A stretch of 64,000 nucleotides of DNA, taken from contig VJWN01000008.1 in NCBI GenBank assembly GCA_007644065.1, forward strand, positions 1,614,411-1,678,410. The letters are read 5' to 3'. The stretch is from Margaritispora aquatica (taxonomy: Eukaryota > Ascomycota > Leotiomycetes > Helotiales > Discinellaceae). Positions 1-14,093 of this stretch are shown here, in pieces. Position 1 is the stretch's first letter. Each line of letters begins with the position of its first letter. Both the position numbers and the translations under genes were made by a program. A model generated the notes under the pieces. That model saw nothing but the letters and a program-made list of their open reading frames with translations, did no database searches and had not been told where the DNA came from.

Positions 1-1203
1 GGTAGTGTTGTCCCACACACCAATGGCAGAGTTCAATTGAGTCATCTGGCCATCGTTGGTGAAAGCTGCAATGATGTTAGGAACAGTATAAGTTGTGCCA
101 TTAGCGAAAGTTCCCGTCGTGCCTGGTCCTTGCGCCAGGAGAGACACAAGGCTATTAGCGAATGGCAACATCATCTTGCTTGGCAAATCTGTTCCTGGCC
201 CAGAACCATAGTAATATCTCAAATCTTGAGCATACTCATACTGTGCTAACTCAGCATCTGTGAAGACGCTACACCAAGGTGACAAAGAGCCAGTGATCTG
301 AGATTCAAAGCCGCATAGATACGGCATGATGTTGACATCGCTGGTAGCAAGCGTCAGGTTACCAGTGATAAGTGCCTGGAGACGGGCCGTGATAGGAGGA
401 AGGTAGATGGCTGCCCATTTTGTTGCTGCAGTGCCACCGTTGCCATCGACATAGAGAGGACATTGATCACTCGGTCCAAGAGAGTCGAAGAGTGCATTGA
501 CGGAGCCAGTGGAGTTGACAGTTATGACCGTGCCTAAAGCTGTGGCCGTGTTGCCTAGGAAGCCACGCACGAAGTTCTGTGCAGTTTGAACGACCCGAGG
601 ATAAAGATTTGCCCAGGCCATGAAGCTTTGGCCGTAAAGGTAAAGATCAGGGTATCTAAGTCAAAATTAGTGAAGGGATATTTGAGACAATCCTTTGTAC
701 CGACCTCGTCCTCAAAGTGTATCCCAAATCAAAAGCCTCCTTGTACCCGGTAGTAGACTCCTGAGCAATTTGCAATGTAGGATTAGTGAGAACTGGCTTC
801 CATTCATGCAAGAATGCCATGCTTCCTGTAGCCGTAAACGAGGCATTCTGAATCTTGGTGTACAATGCCTTCCACTCGTTATATGCGCCATTATCAGGAT
901 AACGAGAGCCGTGACGAGAGACATAGGCGACTTGCTCTACTACACAGCCTTCAGGGACTTTGTTGCTCACTCCATTGATATCTGGTCCTGCATCCCGTTA
1001 GCAACATCCTCATCAATCGCTGGAATATGCCTACCAGCGAACCAAGGGCTGTTGCCGCCAAGATGTTCCAATGGACTTGTAGCGCTATCAGAAGGTGGGA
1101 GCACGATATCCTGGGCAGGAGCAAGGAAGGTAGCAGAGACGCCACCATTCTGAACCACCAAAAGAGCCACACCAACGACAGCGAAAGATTGAAAGATGGC
1201 CAT
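1..1203 (-). CDS. Secreted histidine acid phosphatase (phytase-like), 5' part; runs off the left edge
   Basis: Three exons are visible: 1203-1035, 987-705 and 655 to beyond base 1. Introns are 1034-988 (47 bp, branch GCTAAC, CAG end) and 704-656 (49 bp, donor GTCGGT, TAG end). The protein starts with a hydrophobic signal peptide (MAIFQSFAVVGVALLVV). After it come the family segment HLGGNSPWFAGPDI, created only by the first splice, and the catalytic RHGSRYPD at about residues 81-88 (His82 would be the phosphorylated nucleophile). Exon 3 reads YPDLYLYGQSFMAWANLYPR and contains many N-glycosylation sequons, as expected for an extracellular phosphomonoesterase. Near the left edge, where many family members have an HD proton-donor motif, it reads TNDGQM. 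The C-terminus is missing, so the exact subfamily (3-phytase or general acid phosphatase) is not settled. Confidence 0.9.
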
Positions 1204-2285
1204 TGCTTCGGTATATATGTATCAACTTGAAATTGGCCGGAGATGAACGGAAACCTCACAAAACCTTTCGAATCAAAAAGAGTGTAAGACCTTGGTGGTA
1301 AGGAGAGAAGAGAAAGCCTATTATTTTGCAGCAGAATACATCATACTTATACCTTACACCCACTCATCCAAGTATCGATTGCCCGACAGCCTCCACATCA
1401 AGAAGATGCATATATCCTTGCAATCTGGCGAACAATCCGATTAATCTAATAAATGTGCATCGACGACGATGATCTCCAAAATGGGGTGTATGCACGTGTT
1501 ATGGTCAACCCTCACCATTTGACTTTCTAAAAGATCGTGGAGCAATCCCGGAAATGATGTCCAAGAAGGGGCTTCGCTTACGCATGTACCCCTGAGGTTA
1601 TACATGGCTGTGACATTCTGCTATTCATCGACCTCTCTTAGGCTTCCTAAGAACTCCACGTTGCCTTCTAACCGGTACTTCTTGATTTAGACTTCATGCG
1701 ATTTAGTCCGGGGGTATCAATCGATTTACCAGACTTGGTTGTCACCGAAGCACTACGGGAGTGTGTGTGTAGCAGGGAAGCGACACCGGCAAACTGACCG
1801 GCGAACCGCAGTTATTCCTACATCCAAGAATTGGCATACTTGCCCACATCGTTTGAAACTCGACCGAGGCAGAAATTGACATACCCTTGTATTGATGATC
1901 GAGAAAAACGAGCTCATAATTCGATTGGGAAAAAGAAATGTAGCACTTGAAAAACACACCAGGAGCAATAAGGGAAAAAACTTTGTATGATCATTTAATG
2001 GATCGATAAAACACATCGAGTTATCCCCCGTCCAAGCCAAACAGCCAGTAAAGCCAGGCATCCGTTCTCCGAAAGAGACCACCTAATCGCTCTATCGCTA
2101 CCAGAACTTTTCGGAATGTAAACACGTCGTGGCACAGCAAGCCATTCAGGACCGTTGGTTTGCTCGAGTCTTCGTCTTGGTCATATTCGTGAAGTTCGTG
2201 AAGTACGCACAAATTGTCTTTAACAAGCTGGACATCTGTCAGTTTCTAACCCTAGGCGGAAGAAGACGCAGATCTCAAACATACC
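1204..2285. other. Intergenic: phosphatase promoter side and actin 3' side
   Basis: This holds the upstream region of the phosphatase gene and the 3' flank of actin, both on the minus strand. Short open frames here overlap on both strands, lack splice logic and match nothing I recognise. I see no gene. Confidence 0.5.
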
Positions 2286-3876
<1,591 letters not shown>

Positions 3877-5717
3877 GGTTGCTGATTACGACGAGGCGTC
3901 AATAATATGTGTTGATTTGTGGGAGATGGCGGTGAGAAGTTCTCGACGATGATGCGCGAGAACAGATGTGATGATGTAGAGGATCACGAAGGGAAGTTCG
4001 TGGTCGATAGAATCAGCGAGATTGTGAATGGAAATTTATTGGGAGAGCGAAGTCAAGGGGAGGACGACGATGTCACAAAATGGGTTGTGCTGGAGGCTTT
4101 GCTCTTTTGGGCCGAAGCGACGAGGACGCTAAGTGGCCAGTTGGGAAGGCCGCTTTGAGAAGGATCGAACTAAACCGAATTCTAGGATGCAGGTGCGAAG
4201 GGGAACGAAGTGATTCAATACCTGATGATAGATTAGAGTAGGCAAACTTATATGGGTAAGGTATTTATTTAGTGATTTAAACTCTACCTGGACACTACCT
4301 AGTTACCTCATTATCAATTTCTGAATCAATGCCATCCGTGAATCCGTTTCTATCAATGGCACAATCATTTGAAGCTGGCTAATTGTTGTTCTGGGCTGTG
4401 ATGTGAGCTTCCCCACCAGAACTGCTCAACAGACCCTGGCCTGGTACATCGTACCCAAGCTCCATCACACTTTCACACCGCAACTTTCTACTTGTTCGCA
4501 TGCGGAATCCTGATCGATTGTTTCAGTCTTATTCGGAAGCCTTTTGAAGGCAACGGTTATGCTCTCCAAGATGCTGTGCAAGGTCGCCTCCAGTGTCTCC
4601 AAACGCGCGTCAAGACTTGGTTCTGCAGCCTTCCGAGTGTTAAATCCATTCGGTACATCTTTATTCCTACCAGTCTAGCACAGCCAAGCAGGCTCTTACA
4701 TTCTCATCTCTCATCACTTTCTATGATGTCAGTCAACTACGTTTGCTTGCGTATGCAGGGGCATTGCTGAAGAAGAATTTCGCTCCTTCTAGGCTTCAGT
4801 TATCAACGACCTCGAATTCTTGCGAAAACCAAAAAGCAGCGAGGAGGGGCAATGAAACACCTGCGTGGTGGGGTAAAAACCTTCAGCATGATTTGAGCGA
4901 CATGTCGACGAGCATCAGCCCACAGCATGAAACGAGAGATTAACTTGACAGTTGTTTGAGTCGTTCAATTAAGCTTCTTCAAGCTGGAGTATCTAAGTGA
5001 GGTCCATTGAGAAGTTTTGATGATGGCAGAGCATTCGAAGTCACCTGACATTTACCTGACATTTACCTAATAAATGGAAGGTAAGGTAGGTGGTACCTTA
5101 ACTCTCATTCTTGTGGCAGATGGAATATACTGATCTTCACAATGGGCTGCTGCACTTCAATGTGTGTATGAGATGGGTCTGATAGGCAAAGTATTCTTAT
5201 GTAGTTAAGCCCTTAACATATTCCAAATTAACAGGTATTACCTGACCTAACCACCATAAACACCCAACGTTAAGCGTGAAGCATCTGGCCACTTCAAAAA
5301 GGTAGTGTTAGTGTGAGGAATGCTCTTGGGATGTCGGCTAAAATGATATGGACCTCGTAAACCTATTCATAAGAAGGCATCGTGGTGAGTAATCAGTCGA
5401 AGATATTATTCTTCTCCTTCCAAAAATAGGCCTATATTATAGGTTGAATTCTAGTCCACAAGGGACAGAAGAATAAAGGCCAGAGTGTTTGAGGAGTGTA
5501 ATGCTGCAAATGTAGCTTGCAAACATTTCGCAAGTAAAAATAAAGAGAAGTGACCAAGGAAAATTGCCAGAAGCTGGAGAATGACAAGCACAACAGACAT
5601 AGCCCTGTATATTTGTACAATCTTGCTCAACACCACGAAGGAAGACAGAACTAGCACTCTCTACAATAGTAAACAAGCTTGTTGCATAGCATCATATAAC
5701 GTCGCAATGGGACTATT
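3877..5717. other. Intergenic: actin promoter region
   Basis: About 1.8 kb upstream of actin and downstream of the 2EXR gene. It contains short direct repeats such as CCTGACATTTA twice near 5045-5070, followed by GGTAAGGTAGGTGGTACC-like sequence. The open frames at 3919-4158 and 4492-4943 match nothing and have no plausible splice partners. I see no gene. Confidence 0.5.
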
Positions 5718-6538
5718 TCAAGGCCCTGAATAGATGTAATACAACCTATTGCTGACCTGGGGCATTTCAAAGTTTGCCAGCTGAAGTTCGTCATCAATTG
5801 CTGTCATGACCTGGTCTCGAGCATCCTCTGCCATCTTTGAGTCGACGGTATGGGGCCAATCCAACAACGCAACTGTATTACCGTTTGAAATGGAAAACCC
5901 TTGGGATACCGAACGAACTTGAGGAAGCTTGGGTCCAACGAGAGATAATAGTAGTTCTCTAGGAGCGCCCAGTTGAAGAAGGCAATCAATTAAGGCACCA
6001 AAGCGAGTATCGAAGGAGGCATTGCGACCAATCGTCATTGCAACCTTCTCGAACCTGCTCAAGGGCTGCCCTGAAATGGCGTAAAATTTGGTGTCTGTGC
6101 TTTCTGACACAGCATTCGCAGGGATTGAATACCATGAGATGTAGAGAAAGTCGATGGTTGGATGTATGTATGTCTGTGAGAACTTTACATATTCGCTCAG
6201 GCAAAGCTGTCGGGATTCAACATTCACGCTAAAGAGCGTTGGTAGCTTTCGAGGATCTGGACGTGGTCTAGAGGTGGATTGTTGCTGCAAGTTTGCAGAG
6301 TGAGAGCAAGTCCATGAGCCATCTAGGGAACACAATCAGCACTCGTACTAAACAAGGGACGATGGAGTATCTTACCTTCATATTGTAGAGAAGCTTCAAC
6401 AATCCGCTCTGGAAGGGCATGGTGCCATATCTTCAATCGTAGCTCCGGTGGCAGGTTTCCGAAAAGATGAAATTTTGACAGCTTTTTTTGCTCAGTCCAT
6501 TGAAGGCTGCTAGCTATGGAGCTGAAAATAGCAAGCAT
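5718..6538 (-). CDS. 2EXR-domain protein of unknown function
   Basis: Two exons, 6538-6376 and 6322-5718, separated by a 53-bp intron (GTAAGA...CCCTAG), give 255 residues. The N-terminal segment FHLFGNLPPELRLKIWHHAL, followed by PERIVE, is the hallmark of the 2EXR domain, a large fungal family with F-box-like N-termini. The rest includes LFSVNVESRQLCLSEYVKF and NTVALLDWP, which also fit the family (a 'nRESR'-type helix and a later strand). No enzyme motif is visible. These proteins are numerous in filamentous ascomycetes and their role is unknown. The gene is head-to-head with sec8, with 377 bp between the two start codons. Confidence 0.8.
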
Positions 6539-6915
6539 AGTTGATATAATGAGAGTGGCCTCGGGGAAGATAATAGGAAGATAGAGTGCAATGTATATTG
6601 ACCACCTACCTGGAAATGCTAGAGTATTAGTAGTAGATGTGTGGTATATTAGGTAGAAAGAAAAGAAGGTCGTAGGAGCTCAGTAAAAAAATGGCGTGCT
6701 CAAGAAGGAGCTTGAGTGGAGCCGCTAGCAATGGGACATCCTCGCAGCACAGCCACAAGCCACTCAGGCACCAGAACACATAGTGAGGCTGATCCAACGT
6801 CACAAAGCTGTCTCGTCGCAGACAATAATCCTCCCAATCAAACCTACGACTTTGCCTTGCCAATGAACCACCGAGTGGAATCACCGTGATAGCTGAATTA
6901 AGCACGGCACTGGTC
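6539..6915. promoter_or_regulatory. Shared divergent promoter region (2EXR gene / sec8)
   Basis: The 377 bp between two oppositely oriented start codons must hold both promoters. No recognisable operator or TATA element stands out. A 96-codon open frame on the minus strand (6627-6917) lies across it and looks like chance. Confidence 0.4.
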
Positions 6916-9900
6916 ATGGCTCGAAATCGGTACGGTAACTTTGAGGATCCTTATACAAATGGGAATGGCAATGGAAGTGGAGGGGGATATGGTGCGATAG
7001 CAGAATCAGAGGACTACGATCCATATGGTCAAGAATATGGAGATCGCTATGCCAGTCCTCCTCAAGCTTCGACACCCTCTCCTCCACTCGCGCGAAGTGC
7101 ATATCCTCGAGCACCTCCAAGGCTAGCCCCAGAAACTAATGCTGAACGTCGAATTGGCGAAGCGCTGGAACATATTAAGCAAGAATGGCCAGACATGTGC
7201 AAGAATGAGTGCGTGCCGGTCCATGTCGCGCTGCAACTTTTGGATACCAGCTCAGTGGGCAAGGCAGATCAGTATCGAGGTTTCGAATCTACACACCAAT
7301 ATCTGCAAGAGTCTCTGAAAGCCATTGTGCATGAGCATCACCATGGCTTCAATACTTCCATTGGTACTTTTCACAAGATTCAGTCGAGCATCCAAGCTTC
7401 TCAAAAGCGCGTCCGCACATTGAGAGAATCTTTGAGTCAGTCTAAATCAAATCTGGCGACAACAGATCCAGAAATGAAGAAGCTAGCCAATTCGTCACAA
7501 AACTATGACGATTTAATACACATTATCTCGGAAATTGAAGATCTAAGGCTGGTTCCTGATCTATTGGAGGCACGCATATCAGAAAAAAGATTCTTGACTG
7601 CTGTAGACATTCTTCAAACTGCATTAAGGCGCATCAGAGTACCTGCTTTAGACCAAATCGGAGCACTTAGCGAACTTAGAAGCTACCTCGCGAACCAGGA
7701 GACGGCATTGACTGATATTCTCATTGAGGAGCTTCATGATCACCTATATTTGAAGTCGCCCTACTGCCAGGAAAGATGGCAATCTATAGCGAAGGATCAA
7801 GGTTCAGACAAAATCAAAAAGCCAAATTCCATCATGCCCTTCTTTCAGGTGCTAGATACTATGGATTTCAGTATGGCAATGGTAGAGGACGCAACAAGGA
7901 ATCCTGAATCGGATACTTTCTACTACATTGAATTGCTGGTAGAATCCTTGAATAAGCTGGGCCGACTCGAATCCGCTGTAAACACAATCAAGCAAAGACT
8001 CCCAGTGGAACTTTTTGGCATTGTGAACGAAACAAACAGCGAAGTTGACCAAAAACACCCAAGTTCATTACGTGGTGGTCTTGCGAATTCTCAAGGGAAT
8101 CAAGCATATGGTAGCCGTGAAAGCGGAATTCGTGCTGATGTTATCTACGATCTCCTTTGGACGCTCTACTCAAAGTTCGAAGCTATTGCTGAGGGTCACC
8201 GAGTATTTCATGACGTGGTGAAAGCTATTGTGCGACGAGAGGGTGCGGGTAATTCTTCAGTGCTTTTAGGAGGCTTTAGAGAATTGTGGAATCTCTACCA
8301 AAACGAAATTCGCTCCTTACTACACAATTATGTTACCACAGATGCAGATGTGTACCAGTTTAACTCATCTCCAAAACCTGGAGCAACCAAACAAGATTCA
8401 AAGCGAGAACATCTTTTTCAGTTTTCGGATGCAGATTCAAAATCTATCCAAATGACTACAGAATATCAAGATCTTGAGGGTATTATTCGAGCTGCGGTTC
8501 CGGGTCTAATGTCTGGCCGCAAGCCAAACGCTGATGGGAAGAAAGCTCCCAACCGGATGGAAAGTACGGTTGATCGGAACAGTACGAGAAGGGGACTTAC
8601 CGTCTCGGTGTACGACAGTAAGTTGGCTGGGATTGGTGCTCACAAGTCATTAGTAGAGCCAAGTGTTTTCAACATGAGTCTACTTCTACCTCCAACGCTC
8701 GGCTTCCTTAATCGGCTCAAAAGTATTGTGCCTCCTGGATCTGATCTGGTTCAGAGCACATTGACATCATTCTTAGATAATTTCCTGGTCAATGTGTTTT
8801 TACCACAATTGGACGAGACACTAGGGAAATTATCCGATGGGCTATTTGAAGAATCCGACTCTTTCCAACAAGACTCGCAATGGACCAAAGTAGCTCGACG
8901 TCCAGTTTTTAAAGGCACGGCTGCTTTCTTTGCGCTTATTACTGCATTCTGTAGAATGTTAGATACTATACCGCATGATCAAGCTCTCAGCCAGTTGATC
9001 ATCACGCAAATGATGCGATATTATGACAGATGCTATGACTGGTTCAAATCACTGGTATCGAGGGTGCGGGACTCTGACGGTACAGCATTGAAATTCTCTG
9101 CATCACTAGCAGACGGCACCAGCGACCTCCATACCACAATGGAGAAGCTGTGGACTTCAGAAGTTGAAGACCAATCTCTCTTGGAGAAGGAGATTGGGCT
9201 TCTGATTCTACAAACCAACGATACACCTCTCCGACTTGATGATATCATCGTTGACCGTGATACCATTTCTTCCCTATGTGTTTTGTATACCAGCATGAAA
9301 TGGATTTCACTCAAGATTGGTCAGCTACGGCACATCACCCGCAATGATGCCGACTCCTCCCGAACTACTATGCAAAAACCTGCACAACGAAGGTGGACAC
9401 TTCTGAATGATGCTGGAAAGGCGCAAGACGATCAAATACCTGTCTATCTACCAATGACAGAGGAGACGGCTGTGTAAGTTGATATACCCTGAGATACTTC
9501 AATTCACTAACACTGTATAGTGCCTTCGACTCTATCGTGTCCTCCTACCAAGAGCTCGCTGGAACTGTCCTTTTGACACTTCACATGGAGGTGCGATGCC
9601 AGATCATCCAAGCTCTTGCACTTGCACTCTCACCTGACTCTGCCCCATATCTGCTCGAGCAAGTCGTCAATGACCCAGACCCTCGCATTCTGCGTCTTAA
9701 CGCTGACCTTGTCTCCTATGATGAGACCGTTGTGCGGTTTTTGCGTGAGAAAGAAATATCCTTCATACGGACCGGCCTTGGACTATTGATCGACACATAT
9801 CTTGTTACCAATGCCGGCATGGTCCAAGACATGAACGCACACGGCTGCGGCAGAATGCAACTTAATATCTTGGTTCTTCAGCAGAATCTCAAGAACATTG

Positions 9901-10163
9901 AAGCGGATGTCAGTCTTGAGCGTGCAGCGCGATTCTTTGACTTGTTCACTGAAGGGGCCGAAGCGGTTATCCAGCATGCGAAAAGCAGCAAGGAGAGTGG
10001 GCATACTGAGAAAGACGTCTTTAGCTACGATGAATTGAAAACGCTGCTGAAGCTGTGCTATAGTGAGCAAGTCTCCAATCCCGAGAGGGGGATTAGCACC
10101 ACTGCAAAGCGGCAAAGGGACCAGCTGCAGCTGCAGTTGGATGAATTGATGTGGGAAACATAA
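6916..10163 (+). CDS. sec8: Exocyst complex component Sec8
   Basis: Two exons, 6916-9473 and 9521-10163, with a 47-bp intron (GTAAGT, CACTAAC branch, TATAG), give 1066 residues, near the usual size of fungal Sec8. A low-complexity Gly/Asn/Pro-rich leader (about 1-70) precedes the conserved Sec8 N-terminal region: IGEALEHIKQEWPDM, VALQLLDTSSVG and IVHEHHHGFNTSIGTFHKIQ, a helical/coiled-coil segment. Sec8 is one of eight subunits tethering secretory vesicles to the plasma membrane before SNARE fusion, at the hyphal tip in filamentous fungi. The start at 6916 (MARNRYGNFED) is chosen because the upstream in-frame ATG at 6886 adds ten residues unlike the family. The C-terminal exon continues in phase and ends QLQLQLDELMWET. 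Confidence 0.95.
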
Positions 10164-12268
10164 AAACGTGTTAAGTGGGGCAGTTCATAGGGATTCAGTA
10201 GGGACATGTAGCATATGGGTTGCACGGCGTCCGGAGTGAATGTATGATGGTTCTCGGTTGCCAGTCAACTCTTCCCACAAGAAGTGGGATTTAGCATTGT
10301 TGATTTTCGAACTCGTAGCAGGTTCACATAACTGAAAGCAGTCGATCTATCTTAATGAACAGATTGCTTATGCATATTCAACACATCAGTTATTTCTTGA
10401 CATTGGTGAATCCTGACTGCCTATTGACACAAGAGTCTAGACATGCTATGCTGTACATTCACATCCGTATCTGCCTCTATATAACTGATCGGCTATAGCT
10501 TTGGGACTAATATGCTAAAGTCAAGATCTTGAATGGGATATTAGACTCCACAAGTAATTTTTCATTCCACATCACACAAGCGTCACAACTGTCTGTCTGA
10601 ATCTGCTCGGCACTTAGAATTGAATCCTACCCCTTCGATCTCATTCAATATCAAGGCTGTTAGAGATGCTCCATTTCGAAGTGTGCTTTTTGGCGATGCT
10701 GTCAGAGAAATAAGCGAGGCTGGTGGCATGGAGTGGCTATCTGGGTTGTGGGGCTCAGAAGAGGAGAGGCTTAAGATGATGTTTTGATGATACTGGAATT
10801 GCAAGAGCAATGGATCAAAATGCACCGTAGAGAATACAAGCGAAAAGAACAGTTGATATACTTGATTATGCTTGCAAAGTACCTGCTTCACCGCTGTTGC
10901 TTAAAGTTTTACTCTTAGGTAATTCTATTAAGCATGTTTCTTTGATTTGAGTAGGCCGTGTTTAAGCAAATAGATAGAGCTAATTGGGATCATCTCGCTT
11001 GGGCCATGGATTCTGTATATTAAATGCCTATGAAGACACAATTCAAAGTCTTGAAATCTTTGTGTCCTCCATGATGACCAGTTGTCACCAAATTCATTTG
11101 TCAATGACATAATACACGAGACCTTCGTCTGAGTAGCACACCTATAAAGAGAGGGCACAAGTACTATTTTTATCCTCACATATGTTGCAAGACACATCAC
11201 CAATCAAGACCGAGAGAGAATGACACTGTACACCACACCTGGTATCGAGGACATGACTCGAATCTTCGACTAAAGAGCAGATAGCTCCACGATAACTCGT
11301 AAATACCACTTTAAGATAAAAACTTGAAGTTTGCAATCTTATGTTGATCACTTGTCCATTGCTAAAAATTCCAAGTTAGGAGCTCAGACGAAGAATCAGA
11401 CACGCCAGTGTGATCGTGGACCATGAAGAGAAGTTTGCTTTACTTCAAACCATTGTTGACCTCGACTTCAATGCTGAGCCTTGGAGGCGGAGCAAAACGC
11501 TACTCAGCGGTGGCCTCATAATCACCTATGATAGTATCCCACAGTGTTATCACAACATGCACATTGCAAGGCATCACTATACAGCCTCGCTTTCTTAGCT
11601 AAGAAATCTTTCAATACAAAGAGCTTTTCCGCTTCATTTCTGGGGTTTATGGATGCGTATACCTTCACAATAACTGTACTTTAACTCATAAATATTACGA
11701 TCAAGTTATAGCTTCTTTTAGGGTAGTGAATGACGACAGAGCTAGGTAGTTTGTATATAGAAATGGTGAGCAGTTTGGACATGATTGAAAATATGTTGCA
11801 AGACGGAGTAGTCACACTACAGGCTAATGGTTTCAACATGAGCTGGATATGGACTGAATGGTACTCAGAGTATAAGTTTGCTTGGTTTCGGGTGGGAGTG
11901 GTAGTGATAGCTGATGTGCTATTGAAGATATTAGGAGGAAAACCTCCAAACGGACTAACTTCAGCCTCTGAAATTGGACCAGCGGTATATTTCATATCAT
12001 CGAGTAATCGCTGCAAAAAGACAAGTAGGTGTGACAAGTGGTGATTTCGCCTGTCCAGAATATTGTACAATATATATGTACAATTATGGGCGGTCGTCAT
12101 TCCTCATTGGATCCAGTGTTTCCCTGAACATCCTCCAAACGCCTTCTGATGCTACAACACGATGCTTTCCCTAGCATGTATTCGTGTCCCTAACTCTGCC
12201 TCCATTCCATGTCATGAAAAACAACAGTGAATGCAATGTAACGTGTGGTGATTGTGTCGAGTGGATAT
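10164..12268. other. Intergenic, 2.1 kb between sec8 and tom7
   Basis: Convergent 3' flanks of sec8 and tom7. An open frame without a start (10545-10787, plus) has a coding-like composition and is described under findings. Other open frames, such as 11730-12044 (plus) and 11681-12100 (minus), overlap on opposite strands and match nothing known. No RNA gene was recognised. Confidence 0.45.
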
Positions 12269-12634
12269 TTATCCGAGAGGAGAGAAGAGTCTACACTGTC
12301 AGCGACCCTCGATGACAGAGGTGGTGAAGAGGAACACACCTGATGACTGAAGGACGGGGCTCGCTGCGGGTATAGCCTTCATTATGTTAGTCCGACTGAT
12401 GCTCCTGAAGTGTTCATTAAGGCTTCGTACCAAGGTAGATGATCAGGGGAAGGTAGCCACTGTAGAGTATTAGAAGTCGTCCAACTCGACAGCAGAGGAG
12501 ATAGCATACTAGTGAATAGCAACACGAGAGAAGTCAATGACCTTTCCGATGCGCTCCTTTGACAAACATTAGTCCATCTTCTTGAAATCCCCCTTCCTGA
12601 ATCCACACACCTTGGTTTCCTCTGAGAGTTGCAT
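12269..12634 (-). CDS. tom7: Tom7, small subunit of the mitochondrial outer-membrane translocase
   Basis: Five tiny exons: 12634-12611, 12556-12510, 12459-12431, 12376-12340 and 12290-12269 (24, 47, 29, 37 and 22 bases; 159 in total). They join in phase to a 52-residue protein beginning MQLSEETKERIGKVIDFSRV, then [20 protein letters not shown] and RPSVIRLFSPLG. The family signature [11 protein letters not shown] plus the RPSxIRLxSPL tail identify Tom7, whose single transmembrane helix sits in the TOM complex and modulates its assembly. All introns have GT/AG ends (GTGTGT, GTATGC, GTACGA, GTGTGT) and are 49-54 bp long. No exon exceeds 16 codons, so a single-ORF search misses the gene. It is head-to-head with the SF3B4 gene, 274 bp away. 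Confidence 0.93.
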
Positions 12635-12908
12635 TTTGACTGGTGTTGTTGTAAGGTGAAGCTGTATTGATATTAGCTCAAGTAAGCAGATAATGCTTCA
12701 ATGGTGAAAAACGTACAATTCGTTGTCGATGTGGCAGTTCACTTGTCTTGATAGAATAGTATCTCGGTCAAAAAAGTTGAAGACGACAATCGCGAATTGC
12801 CGAGTTGGGCTTAGCCTGTAAATATTTCCCAAGAGCAACACGGACAGCTCAAGCTTTAACGCGCCTTGCGATTCCCAACTTCAAAAGTGCCTAATTACTA
12901 CAGTCAAT

Positions 12909-14093
12909 ATGTCGGGCGCAAGACATTGGTAAATATAACTCCAAGCTATTCTAGATTTATAGTTGCTAACAAAATCACAGGGAGCAGGATAAGGAGGCTA
13001 CGGTCTATATTGGCAACATCGACGAGCGAGTATCAGACAGCTTAATCTGGGAGCTCATGCTACAAGCTGGCAGGATCGTCAACGTTCATCTACCCAAAGA
13101 CAGAGTCACGCAGACACACCAGGGCTATGGCTTTGTGGAGTTCAACAGCGAAGAAGACGCTGAGTATGCGGCGCGGATCATGAACCAAGTGCGCCTGTAT
13201 GGAAAGCCCATTCGAGTTAACAAGGTACGTTATACTCCTCAATGCGAAATTTAATAGACAAAGAACTAACAAATCCCCCCAAGGCCTCAGCAGACAAGCA
13301 AAAGCCCGTCGAAGTAGGCGCTGAGCTCTTCATTGGTGGCCTCGACCCCCTCATCGACGAAAAGACCCTCTACGACACCTTCTCTCGTTTCGGAACACTG
13401 CAAGCACCTCCAAAGATTGCACGCGATGAGTCTGGTCTCTCTAAGGGCTATGGTTTCGTATCCTACTCGTCGTTTGAAGCCTCAGATGACGCCGTCGCCA
13501 ACATGAACGGCCAGTACCTCTCCAACAAAGAAGTCTCAGTGCAGTATGCCTACAAGAAAGACGGCAAGGGAGAGCGACATGGTGACGAGGCAGAGAGAAT
13601 GCTCGCCAGCCAGGCAAAGAAGCATAACATGCTCCCCGAAGCGCCACAGATGCCCGCGCAGCTGTTGCTCAACGGAAACGTACCCTCTGGCCCCGCGGCC
13701 ATGGCCATGGGCGATATGGGAATGGGCATGAACATGGGAATGGGAGGTATGAACGGTCCACCACCATCACTCCCACCCGGATTCGGAGGCCGCCCACCAT
13801 CAGGGAACTACAACAACGTGCCGCCGCCGCAGCAACAGCAGCAGAGACAGAACGGCCCACTACCGACCGCTCCATCTGGCCTGCCGCAACGACCACCGCC
13901 TTCGCAGGCTGGGTACGGGGGACCGCAGGACTTTCACCAAGGAGGATTCGCGCCGCCGCCTGGGTTTGGCAATGCGATGCCTATGCCGATGCCTCAGGGC
14001 TTTGCTCCCCCACCTGGTGGGTACATGCCACCGCCTGGGTTTCCACCTCAGCAGCAGTCGCAGCCTCCTCCAGGGTATGGAGCAAGGAGGTAG
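12909..14093 (+). CDS. hsh49: Splicing factor 3b subunit 4 (SF3B4 / Hsh49)
   Basis: Exons 12909-12928, 12981-13224 and 13284-14093 sum to 1074 bases (357 residues). Introns are 52 and 59 bp. The protein starts [20 protein letters not shown]. It has two RRM domains: the first with RNP2 VYIGNI and RNP1 GYGFVEF (about residues 15-90), the second with RNP2 LFIGGL and RNP1 GYGFVSY (about 100-180). A Pro/Gly/Met/Gln-rich C-terminal tail ([14 protein letters not shown], many PPP and QQQ runs) follows, as in SF3B4 orthologues. SF3B4 is part of the U2 snRNP SF3b complex and contacts pre-mRNA near the branch point. The first exon holds only seven codons, so the gene depends on splicing to make a splicing factor. 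Confidence 0.96.

Noticed and set aside
5718..5760. Alternative end of the 2EXR gene using a GTCAGC donor and TTCAG acceptor
   Set aside because: The intron would be about 31 bp, shorter than any other in the window.
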